Shown here: positions 16,520-24,351 of the stretch, piece by piece
Layout: each line of letters begins with the position of its first letter
Numbering within the stretch: the stretch's first letter is position 1
Origin: Anaerolineales bacterium
Lineage (GTDB): Bacteria > Chloroflexota > Anaerolineae > Anaerolineales > UBA4823
Reading direction: 5' to 3'
NCBI GenBank assembly: GCA_016932955.1
Contig: JAFGBV010000126.1
Span: 1-26,891, forward strand
Length of the DNA: 26,891 nt
Notes under the pieces: generated by a model
The model's input: the letters and a program-made list of their open reading frames with translations, nothing else
Database searches by the model: none
Told to the model about the DNA's origin: nothing
Program-made: the position numbers and the translations under genes

Positions 16520-17392
16520 ATGCAAGATCTGACTGAACAAATCCTAGAACTGGTCCGCCTGGCCTCAACCAACCTGCCGCCCGATGTGGAGAAGGCGCTG
16601 CGCCAGGCCGTGGAGAAAGAAGAAGCAGGATCGGCTGCCCGCGGCGCGCTGGAGACCATCATCCAGAATGTGGAGCTCTCGCGTAAGAACTCCACGCCCA
16701 TCTGCCAGGACACCGGCACACCGATCTTCTATGTATATTACCCAGAAGGCTGGAGCACGCGCAAGCTACGCCAGCAAATCGAAGATGCGGTGGTACAGGC
16801 GACCAAGAAAGCATACCTGCGACCCAACTCGGTGGATTCGCTGAGCGGGAAGAACAGCGGGAACAACCTGGGTGGGAACTACTTCCCCACGGTGCACTTC
16901 GAGGAAGTGGAAGGCGATACGCTGACCATCGAACTGATGCTCAAAGGCGGGGGATGCGAGAACGTTGGGGCGCAGTATTCGCTGCCCAACAGCGCCATCG
17001 GCGCAGGACGTGATCTGGAGGGCGTGCGTAAGGCAGTGCTGGATGGCGTGTTCCAAGCACAGGGACAGGGATGCTCACCGGGCATCCTGGGGGTTGCCAT
17101 CGGCGGCGACCGCGGCTCAGGGTATTATGCATCAAAAGAGGTGCTCTACCGCCAGCTCGATGACAGCAACACCGACCCGCAGCTTGATGCGCTGGAAAAG
17201 CGCATCACCGCAGAGGCCAACACGCTGGGGATTGGGCCGATGGGCTTTGGCGGCAAAACTACCGTGCTGGGGACAAAGATCACGCACCTCAACCGCCTGC
17301 CTGCCAGTTATTTTGTGAGCATGTCCTACATGTGCTGGGCATACCGCCGCCGCAAGATGACGGTGAAGGGCGACCAGGTGACTTACGCATAA
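16520..17392 (+). CDS. Fumarate hydratase class I, alpha subunit
   Basis: This is the catalytic, cluster-binding half of the oxygen-sensitive Fe-S fumarase (fumarate + water to malate, TCA cycle or its reductive branch). The 290 residues match the two-subunit form. The three cysteines that hold the 4Fe-4S cluster are seen as C62 (TPICQDTGTP), C146 (KGGGCENVG) and C185 (GQGCSPGILG). The family motif GGDRGSGY (196-203) follows. ATG 16520 lies 6 bases behind AGGAGG. The beta subunit follows 17 nt downstream. Homologous pairs also include L-tartrate dehydratase and mesaconase; fumarase is the most likely for a stand-alone pair, but substrate cannot be proven by sequence. Confidence 0.92.
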   Translation: MQDLTEQILELVRLASTNLPPDVEKALRQAVEKEEAGSAARGALETIIQNVELSRKNSTPICQDTGTPIFYVYYPEGWSTRKLRQQIEDAVVQATKKAYLRPNSVDSLSGKNSGNNLGGNYFPTVHFEEVEGDTLTIELMLKGGGCENVGAQYSLPNSAIGAGRDLEGVRKAVLDGVFQAQGQGCSPGILGVAIGGDRGSGYYASKEVLYRQLDDSNTDPQLDALEKRITAEANTLGIGPMGFGGKTTVLGTKITHLNRLPASYFVSMSYMCWAYRRRKMTVKGDQVTYA

Positions 17393-17409
17393 GAGAGACG
17401 GAGAAAACC

Positions 17410-18027
17410 ATGCGCAGATTGACACTACCCTTAAGTGATGAAGATATCCGCAGCCTGAAGGTCGGCGATCCGGTGCTGCTCAACGGTGTGATGATCACCG
17501 GGCGCGATACAGTGCATAAATGGATGGTAGACACATTCATCAAAAAGACCCGCGCGCCGCAAGGGGATGATGAAGAAGTGTACGCGGCGATTAAGCCGCT
17601 GCTGGAGGGCAGCGCCATTTACCACTGCGGGCCAGTGGTGGGCGGGCTGGATACGAAACAATACACCTTCGTGGCAGCCGGGCCGACGACCAGCATCCGT
17701 GAAGAGCCCTACCAGGGCGACGTGATGCGCCACTTTAAGATCAAAGGCGTGATTGGTAAAGGCGGCATGGGCGCCAAAACGCTGGCTGCCTGCGGCGAAG
17801 TCCCCGGCGTGTACCTGCACGCAATCGGCGGCGCAGCTTCGCTCATCGCCCAGACGGTAACGCGTGTGCTGGGCGTTCACAAGTACGATTTTGGCGTGCC
17901 TGAGGCGATCTGGGTGATCGAGGTGGCAGATTTCCCGGCGGTGGTGACGATGGACTCCCACGGAAACAGCCTGCACGCCGTGGTGGAGCAGAAATCGAAG
18001 GCTGTTTTGGAGAAATTGCTGGCTTAG
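17410..18027 (+). CDS. Fumarate hydratase class I, beta subunit
   Basis: The 205-residue partner of the alpha subunit supplies the C-terminal swivelling domain of class I fumarase and part of the active site. Recognisable family parts are LKVGDPVLLNGVMITGRDTVHKWM (residues about 18-41), IYHCGPVV, AGPTTSIREEPY and IGKGGMG, the last being the conserved K-G-G-M substrate region. An upstream frame extension to 17332 exists but lies within the alpha gene; the ATG at 17410 follows a weak GAGACGGAG. A long hairpin terminator ends the operon 80-120 nt downstream. Confidence 0.92.
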   Translation: MRRLTLPLSDEDIRSLKVGDPVLLNGVMITGRDTVHKWMVDTFIKKTRAPQGDDEEVYAAIKPLLEGSAIYHCGPVVGGLDTKQYTFVAAGPTTSIREEPYQGDVMRHFKIKGVIGKGGMGAKTLAACGEVPGVYLHAIGGAASLIAQTVTRVLGVHKYDFGVPEAIWVIEVADFPAVVTMDSHGNSLHAVVEQKSKAVLEKLLA

Positions 18028-18104
18028 GCGGAAGAGAGTTCCGAAACAGCTACCTTGAGCAATCTCAGTAAATCATAGCAACGCGAATCTCATCATGCCA
18101 TGTC

Positions 18105-18148
18105 ACAACTGGCGGGCAATTGCTTATTAAGCAATGCCCGCCAGTTGT
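18105..18148 (+). terminator. Hairpin terminator behind the fumarase operon
   Basis: An inverted repeat with a 20-base stem (left arm 18105-18125, right arm 18129-18148; one bulged A, 3-base loop ATT) with the GC-rich core GGCGGGC/GCCCGCC is followed by TTTGTGT. Its position fits a Rho-independent terminator for the fumarase genes and insulation of the following MerR unit. Confidence 0.7.
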
Positions 18149-18186
18149 TTGTGTAGAATGCCAGGGCAAGCAGTTTTTTCAAACCC

Positions 18187-18217
18187 TTGACTTGGAGTTA
18201 ACTCCAGGTGATATACT
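18187..18217 (+). promoter_or_regulatory. MerR-type promoter and operator
   Basis: TTGACT (18187-18192) and TATACT (18212-18217) are separated by 19 bp, the overlong spacer that MerR proteins correct by twisting DNA. The spacer contains the perfect 14-base palindrome TGGAGTTAACTCCA (18193-18206), flanked by a further C/G pair. The site lies 20 bases before the MerR ATG, which means autoregulation of the MerR and aldo/keto reductase genes. Confidence 0.85.
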
Positions 18218-18236
18218 GCCCTATCGAGGTGAACCC

Positions 18237-18635
18237 ATGAAAATAGCTGAAGTCAGTGAACGATATGGCATTTCGCAAGATACGCTGCGCTACTACGAGC
18301 GTATCGGTCTCATCCAACCAGTCAATCGCAGTGAAAGTGGCATCCGGGATTACAACGAGCTCGATATCCGGCGGGTTGAATTCATCAAGTGCATGAGGCG
18401 CGCAGGGCTGCCGATTGAAGCGCTGATCGAGTATGTCGGACTGGTGCAGCAGGGCGATCACACCATTGAATCCAGGAAAGATATTTTGAAAAAGCAACGG
18501 GATCAACTCGCGGCACGGATCGAGGAAATGCAGAAAACACTGGATTTGTTGAATTATAAGATTCAGGTGTACGAAAAGGCAATTTTGAGCAAAGAAAAAG
18601 AGATAGTTCAAACAGAGGATCTAGAAATCGTCTGA
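18237..18635 (+). CDS. MerR-family regulator, AdhR/NmlR-like
   Basis: The 132-residue protein has the MerR N-terminal wing-helix domain (MKIAEVSERYGISQDTLRYY, then ERIGLI and the second helix pair to about 70) and a C-terminal dimerisation coiled coil (about residues 75-120). It has a single cysteine, Cys52, in FIKCMRRAGL. This is the position of the thiol that senses aldehydes in Bacillus AdhR and the NmlR group (established for those proteins; here inferred). No metal-binding CxxxxC tail is present, which argues against a metal sensor. ATG 18237 follows GAGGT; a TTG frame extension upstream would run through the terminator and promoter and is rejected. It sits 24 nt before the aldo/keto reductase. 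Confidence 0.9.
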   Translation: MKIAEVSERYGISQDTLRYYERIGLIQPVNRSESGIRDYNELDIRRVEFIKCMRRAGLPIEALIEYVGLVQQGDHTIESRKDILKKQRDQLAARIEEMQKTLDLLNYKIQVYEKAILSKEKEIVQTEDLEIV

Positions 18636-19625
<990 letters not shown>

Positions 19626-19643
19626 TAGGCACGTCAGCCTTGA

Positions 19644-19811
19644 AGGAGAATAGATTTTAGCACTGCCTATGTCGATATGCCGCATGGAAGCAATTGTTTC
19701 GGCGACTTCGGCGCGTATGTTGGGCAGGAACTCGTAGAGAAGACAAGAAAAATGTTTCGCCTGTCACCCAAACGTGAGGATACATTTCATAGGACACAAT
19801 GCTGTGGCGGA
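19644..19811 (+). pseudogene. Remnant of an esterase (alpha/beta hydrolase) gene
   Basis: The frame reads DFSTAYVDMPHGSNCFGDF, then YVGQELVEKTRKMF and RLSPKREDTF. This order matches the middle of tributyrin-esterase-like proteins, which read about FYTDMAHG, a tyrosine-leucine..ELP..... helix, REDTF and then the nucleophile elbow GLSMGGYG. Here the elbow is spoilt to QCCGGYKGD and both ends of the gene are missing (a stop lies at 19641-19643 in this frame). The frame runs without a stop into the DUF2255 gene, which a gene finder could wrongly extend to 19677. The identity comes from memory of the family and needs a database search. Confidence 0.4.
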
Positions 19812-19829
19812 TATAAAGGAGATGCACCG

Positions 19830-20210
19830 ATGATCACCTGGACAAGCGAAGAGCTAAATAAGATCGGAAGAGCAGAAGAGTTGCAGATTGCCTCGCTGCG
19901 GAATGACGGCACACTGCGCAGGCCGGTGACAATATGGGGTGTGCGCCATAACAATGACCTGTACATCCGCTGCGTTAATGGGCGAACTGGAGCCTGGTTC
20001 CGTGGCGTTTTGACGCGCCACGAAGGTCGTATCTGGGCTGGCGGTGTGGAGAAGGATGTTACTTTTGTGGAGGAAGCCGATCCCGGCATCAATGGCGAAA
20101 TTGACGCGGCGTACCTCACGAAATACGGCCGCTATCCCCAATACGTTGCCCCCATGGTGACCGCTGAGGTGCGGGCTGCAACGCTCAAGCTGGTGCCGCG
20201 AGATACCTAA
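19830..20210 (+). CDS. DUF2255 family protein
   Basis: The 126-residue protein matches the DUF2255 family as I know it: MITWTSEELNKIGRAEELQIASLR at the N-terminus, then TIWGVRHNNDLYIRCVNGRTGAWFRGVL and a C-terminal helix with DAAYLTKYG. The fold is a small beta-barrel-like domain related in outline to flavin-binding split barrels; the enzymatic role is unknown. The start at 19830 is set by AAAGGAG at 19816-19821 and by the family's usual length; an upstream extension to 19677 crosses the esterase remnant. Four nt separate it from the EamA transporter gene, so the two are probably cotranscribed. Confidence 0.82.
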   Translation: MITWTSEELNKIGRAEELQIASLRNDGTLRRPVTIWGVRHNNDLYIRCVNGRTGAWFRGVLTRHEGRIWAGGVEKDVTFVEEADPGINGEIDAAYLTKYGRYPQYVAPMVTAEVRAATLKLVPRDT

Positions 20211-20214
20211 AAAG

Positions 20215-21156
20215 ATGTCAAAGGCCAATTCCAATATCAAGGGCGTCAGCTATCTCCTGCTGGCGATGCTGATCATATCCCTGCAGAATATCGCGGTGAA
20301 ATGGATTGGCGGCGAGTACCCTGTATTGGAAATGGTTGTTTTGCGTAACCTGGTTGCCCTGCCGTTCACCCTGCTCTTTTTTCGATTGGAAGGGAAACGG
20401 GGACTGCCTACCACACGGCAGCTCAAGCTTGAGTCCATTCGTGGGATTTTACTTTTTCTCTCCTACACCACCTTTATGATGGGGCTAACGGCTCTGCCGC
20501 TGGCGGAAGTGGAAGCGATCCGCTTTTCCGGGCCGCTGATGATCACCATCCTGTCGGTTGTTCTGCTGAGCGAAAAAGTCGAGCCAGTCCGCTGGCTGGC
20601 GCTGATGGTTGGCTTTCTGGGTGTTCTGTTAATCGTCAGGCCTGGTTCGGCAACCTTCAACCTCGGGTCGGCTTTTATTTTGATCAGCGTGTTTTTCTAT
20701 GCGCTGATCGTCATCTTAACCCGCAAGCTGCAAGGCACCGATAGCAGCGCAACAATGGCCTACTACAGTTCGCTGGTTTACCTGGCTGCCGCGTTGATCC
20801 TGGTGCCGGTCACCATCGTGATCGGGGAAGTTCCTGGCGCACATCCCAGTATCGCTTTTCTGTTCCGTGATTGGAGCATGCCGACCCTGATAGATGGTAT
20901 CATTATGTGCAGCTTAGGGCTGGTTTGGGCGGGCTGGACGTATTTCATGGCGCGCGCCTACAGCCTGGCGCAAGCCTCGGTGGCAGCCCCGTTTGAGTAT
21001 CTATCCCTGTTGATTAACGTGATGTGGGGGTTCGCCATCTGGCGAGAGATGCCAACCTGGCTGACATGGGCAGGCGCCGCACTGACCTTGTTGAGCGGAA
21101 TGTTCATATTGTATCTGGATCGAAAGGCACGCCAAAATTCAAATGAATCCAATTGA
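20215..21156 (+). CDS. EamA/DMT family transporter
   Basis: The protein of 313 residues belongs to the drug/metabolite transporter superfamily, with about ten membrane helices formed by two EamA repeats (roughly residues 8-140 and 150-300). Recognisable are the first-helix region [23 protein letters not shown], the helix-four motif [19 protein letters not shown] and GVLLIVRPG at the end of the first repeat. Such proteins export amino acids, nucleotides or other small metabolites. The start is 4 nt after the DUF2255 stop. Its stop codon lies inside the start of the next gene (14-nt overlap), an intimate coupling. The substrate is unknown. Confidence 0.9.
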   Translation: MSKANSNIKGVSYLLLAMLIISLQNIAVKWIGGEYPVLEMVVLRNLVALPFTLLFFRLEGKRGLPTTRQLKLESIRGILLFLSYTTFMMGLTALPLAEVEAIRFSGPLMITILSVVLLSEKVEPVRWLALMVGFLGVLLIVRPGSATFNLGSAFILISVFFYALIVILTRKLQGTDSSATMAYYSSLVYLAAALILVPVTIVIGEVPGAHPSIAFLFRDWSMPTLIDGIIMCSLGLVWAGWTYFMARAYSLAQASVAAPFEYLSLLINVMWGFAIWREMPTWLTWAGAALTLLSGMFILYLDRKARQNSNESN

Positions 21157-22033
21157 TATTTACACCCTGCGTAAATGGATCGCAGAACGCGATTCGATCA
21201 GCATTCTGGAAACGGTTGATGTGCATACCGGGATCAGGACTGTTCTCAAAGAGTTTGATTATGTGATTGAGGCGCCGAATTGGACGCGTGATGGCAGGTA
21301 CCTGGTCTATAACAGCGGGGGATGTATGTACAGGTATGAACTGGCGAGCGGTGAAATCAATAAAATCGATACCGGTTTTGCGATGGATTGCAACAACGAC
21401 CATGTCCTTTCGCCAGATAACAGCCAGCTTGCCATCAGCCATTTTACCAACGAAGACGCCACTTCACGCATCTATATCCTGCCTTTTCAAGGAGGCAGCC
21501 CTGCGCTGGTGACCGAAAAAGGCCCCAGCTATTTGCACGGCTGGTCGCCGGATGGCAAGCGCCTGGCATACTGCGCTGAGCGCGGTGGTCAGTACGATAT
21601 TTACTCCATTGCGGTTGACGGAGGAGCAGAAACACAGCTCACCAATTTGCCCGGGCTGGACGACGGCCCCGAATATTCGCCCGATGGCAGGCATATCTGG
21701 TTCAACTCCATGCGCAGTGGGCTGATGCAAGTCTGGCGCATGGAGGTGGATGGCTCCAGCCCAACGCGCATAGTGAAGGAAGACGCCAACTGTTGGTTTC
21801 CGCATGTTTCGCCGGATGGCAACTGGGTGATTTATATTGCTTATGGCAAAAACGATGTGGCGCCAGGCGATCACCCCGCAAACAAGAATGTTGAGCTGCG
21901 CCTCGTGCCTGCCAACGGGGGAGAATCAAAAACTATCGTAAAGTTATTTGGCGGACAGGGAACGATGAATGTGAACTCCTGGTCACCGGATAACCGCACG
22001 ATTGCCTTCGTTTCATATCGGCTTAAGCAATAA
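21143..22033 (+). CDS. TolB-like beta-propeller protein, cytoplasmic
   Basis: The 296-residue protein consists of TolB/WD40-like blades with the repeated [14 protein letters not shown] motif: [60 protein letters not shown] and [12 protein letters not shown]. That makes about six blades, which would close a whole propeller. It has no signal peptide and no lipobox, unlike true periplasmic TolB, so it is probably cytoplasmic. No peptidase domain is attached. The start ATG at 21143 overlaps the transporter gene by 14 nt. Propellers of this type often bind a protein or oligosaccharide; no function can be assigned. Confidence 0.85.
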   Translation: MNPIDIYTLRKWIAERDSISILETVDVHTGIRTVLKEFDYVIEAPNWTRDGRYLVYNSGGCMYRYELASGEINKIDTGFAMDCNNDHVLSPDNSQLAISHFTNEDATSRIYILPFQGGSPALVTEKGPSYLHGWSPDGKRLAYCAERGGQYDIYSIAVDGGAETQLTNLPGLDDGPEYSPDGRHIWFNSMRSGLMQVWRMEVDGSSPTRIVKEDANCWFPHVSPDGNWVIYIAYGKNDVAPGDHPANKNVELRLVPANGGESKTIVKLFGGQGTMNVNSWSPDNRTIAFVSYRLKQ

Positions 22034-22078
22034 TGCGTTGAACTCAAAGCAAACCAATCTAACCAGGAGATCATGTTG

Positions 22079-23215
22079 ATGCTACAACCCGTAAAAACAG
22101 CCATTGTCGGATGCGGTATGATCAGCGATGCCTATCTGAACACGATGATCCACAAATTCAAAATCCTCAATGTGGTGGGCTGCTGTGACTTGAACACAGA
22201 AAGAGCGCAGGAGAAGGCAAAGAAATACGAGATTCAACCTCTAACAATGGAAGAAATCTTGGCGGATGCTTCCATTGAACTCGTGGTCAATCTCACCACA
22301 CCGACGGCGCATTACCCGGTGATCAAGCAACTTCTCGAAGCGGGCAAACATGTTTACACAGAAAAGGTTCTAACGGTGGAGCTGGAACACGCCGCTGAAC
22401 TGGTGAAAATTGCTGATCAAAAAGGTCTTTACCTGGGGGCCGCGCCAGACACATTTTTGGGTTCCGCAATACAAACCGCAAGATACGTGGTTGACAGCGG
22501 GATGATTGGCGATATCACTTCCTGCTATTGCGCGCTCACCAGAGATAGTGATCTGTTTGGCCTGGCATTCCCTTTCACGATAAAACCGGGCGGAGGAATT
22601 GGTTTTGATGTGGGGATTTATTTCATCACCGCGCTGCTCAGCATATTGGGGCCTGTCAAAGAAGTGTCTGGAGTGGTGCGTACCAGAAAGCCGGAAAGAC
22701 AGGATTATTCTCTGGAACGTTTTGGCAAAACTTTCCAGGTTGAATGTGAGAATATGATGACCGGCATCCTTCAGTTCGAGTGCGGTACGGTTGGCAACGT
22801 CTTATTTGATGCAAACTCAATTTTCACCATACCGGAGAAACCCAGCCTGGTGCTGTTTGGCACCATGGGCATCCTGTATATGGCCGACCCCAATAGTTTC
22901 GGGGGCGAGGTGCGGGTCATTTTGAAAGGCAATAATGAGCCTTTTGTCATGCAGCAAAGCCACGCTTTCAGCGATGAATGCCGCGGGCTTGGAGTGGCCG
23001 AAATGGCCTGGTCGATGCGCATGGGCAGGAAAAACCGTGCGAACAAGGAGATGGCTTACCATGCCCTGGAAGTGCTGCATGGCATTGTAAAGAGCAGCGA
23101 GACGAAGACCAATCAGATCATGCAATCCACCTTTGAAAAGATGCCGCCAATTCCTCGCGGGTATTCTGGACAAACCTATTTTGAGTTCGTTGAAGAATCG
23201 GGAATCGCTTTGTAA
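22079..23215 (+). CDS. Gfo/Idh/MocA family oxidoreductase
   Basis: The enzyme of about 378 residues has the two parts of the family. The N-terminal Rossmann domain starts with KTAIVGCGMISDAY (NAD(P)-binding GxGxxx loop) and contains the TEKVLTVELEHA motif (usually EKP). The C-terminal alpha/beta domain includes GGGIGFDVGIYFITALLSILG, which holds the usual GG...D.G.Y/H substrate region. Members oxidise or reduce sugars, inositols and related polyols. An ATG at 22073 is only two bases behind AGGAGA, whereas the ATG at 22079 has good spacing and is preferred. Substrate unknown; the two reductases nearby suggest sugar or ketone redox. Confidence 0.9.
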   Translation: MLQPVKTAIVGCGMISDAYLNTMIHKFKILNVVGCCDLNTERAQEKAKKYEIQPLTMEEILADASIELVVNLTTPTAHYPVIKQLLEAGKHVYTEKVLTVELEHAAELVKIADQKGLYLGAAPDTFLGSAIQTARYVVDSGMIGDITSCYCALTRDSDLFGLAFPFTIKPGGGIGFDVGIYFITALLSILGPVKEVSGVVRTRKPERQDYSLERFGKTFQVECENMMTGILQFECGTVGNVLFDANSIFTIPEKPSLVLFGTMGILYMADPNSFGGEVRVILKGNNEPFVMQQSHAFSDECRGLGVAEMAWSMRMGRKNRANKEMAYHALEVLHGIVKSSETKTNQIMQSTFEKMPPIPRGYSGQTYFEFVEESGIAL

Positions 23216-23243
23216 TTGGAAAATATGAGCAAGGAGCAAACCT

Positions 23244-24227
23244 ATGGAATACACTCGATTAGGGTCAACTGGGATGAAAGTTTCGCGCATCTGCCTGGGC
23301 TGCATGGGGTTTGGGGATGCATCGCGCTGGATTCACAAGTGGGTGCTTGACGAGGAAAACAGCCGGCCGATCATCCAAAAAGCCCTCGAATTGGGAATTA
23401 ATTTCTTCGATACGGCTAATGTCTATTCCATTGGGGCAAGTGAGGAGATCCTTGGGCGCGCTTTGAAGGACTTCTCTAAAAGGGACGATGTCGTCATTGC
23501 CACCAAGGTGCATGGCAAAATGCGCGAAGGGCCAAATGGCTCTGGGCTATCGCGCAAGGCGATCCTGAGCGAGATCGACAATAGCCTAAAGCGGCTGGGG
23601 ACGGATTACGTGGACCTCTACCAGATCCATCGCTGGGACTACGAAACTCCTATCGAAGAGACGATGGAAGCGCTGAATGATGTGGTGCGGGCCGGTAAGG
23701 TGCGCTACATCGGCGCCTCGGCGATGTGGGCATGGCAGTTCCAGAAGGCGCTACACGTTGCCGAGAAACACGGCTGGACCCGCTTCGTTTCAATGCAGGA
23801 TCACCTGAACCTGATTTACCGCGAAGAGGAGCGCGAGATGCTGCCGCTATGCCGCGAGGAGAAGATCGGGGTGATTCCCTACAGCCCGCTTGCATCGGGG
23901 AGATTGACGCGCGACTGGTCGTCGGAAAGCACGCTGCGTTCCGAAACCGACCAAATACAGAAAATGAAATACGATGCGTCTGCTGAAATGGATCGCCAAG
24001 TTGTGGAACGGGTGGCGAAAGTTGCGGAAAAGAACGGGGTTCCGCGCGTTCATATCGCTCTGGCCTGGCTGTTGCAGAAGGAGCCAGTGACAGCTCCCAT
24101 CATCGGGGCAACGAAGATCGCACACCTGGAAGATGCCATCGGGGCTCTATCCGTTAAACTGACCCAGGAGGAGGTCGCATACCTGGAAGAGCCGTATGTG
24201 CCGCATCGCATCGTGGGTCATTTTTAA
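23244..24227 (+). CDS. Aldo/keto reductase (second)
   Basis: The protein of 327 residues is a TIM-barrel aldo/keto reductase with the intact catalytic tetrad Asp56, Tyr61, Lys88 and His129 (FFDTANVYS, IATKVHG, YQIHRWD). The C-terminal part has the cofactor motif IIGATKIAHLEDAI. It differs clearly from the first reductase in length and sequence, so it is not a recent duplicate. The start ATG at 23244 follows AAGGAG. It resembles the AKR group of plant-like oxidoreductases (often annotated as aldo/keto reductase of the YajO type). It lies 28 nt after the Gfo/Idh gene and is the last gene before a terminator. Confidence 0.92.
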   Translation: MEYTRLGSTGMKVSRICLGCMGFGDASRWIHKWVLDEENSRPIIQKALELGINFFDTANVYSIGASEEILGRALKDFSKRDDVVIATKVHGKMREGPNGSGLSRKAILSEIDNSLKRLGTDYVDLYQIHRWDYETPIEETMEALNDVVRAGKVRYIGASAMWAWQFQKALHVAEKHGWTRFVSMQDHLNLIYREEEREMLPLCREEKIGVIPYSPLASGRLTRDWSSESTLRSETDQIQKMKYDASAEMDRQVVERVAKVAEKNGVPRVHIALAWLLQKEPVTAPIIGATKIAHLEDAIGALSVKLTQEEVAYLEEPYVPHRIVGHF

Positions 24228-24259
24228 TCTGCCATAAAGAATAAACCAAAAGAAGAATA

Positions 24260-24306
24260 TGCACACCAGCGGTGGTTGGGCTTCGCCCAACCCCTGCTGG
24301 TGTGCA
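24260..24306. terminator. Bidirectional hairpin terminator
   Basis: A 22-base inverted repeat (24260-24281 and 24285-24306) with two or three unpaired positions and a TTC loop carries the core GGTTGGGC/GCCCAACC and an outer arm TGCACACCAGC/GCTGGTGTGCA. T-rich stretches follow on both sides (TTAATTTCCTT on the right; TATTCTTCTTTTGG on the reverse strand at left). It lies between two convergent genes and probably ends both transcripts. Confidence 0.8.
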
Positions 24307-24351
24307 TTAATTTCCTTAATGAGACTTGTCCGTCTCGAAGTACAAGCCTCG

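Noticed and set aside
18120..18236. Long N-terminal extension of the MerR regulator
   Set aside because: It would run through the terminator hairpin and the MerR promoter; the family starts at the MKIAEVS methionine.
21143..22033. Periplasmic TolB of the Tol-Pal system
   Set aside because: It has no signal peptide and no tolA, tolQ, tolR or pal neighbours; only the propeller fold is shared.
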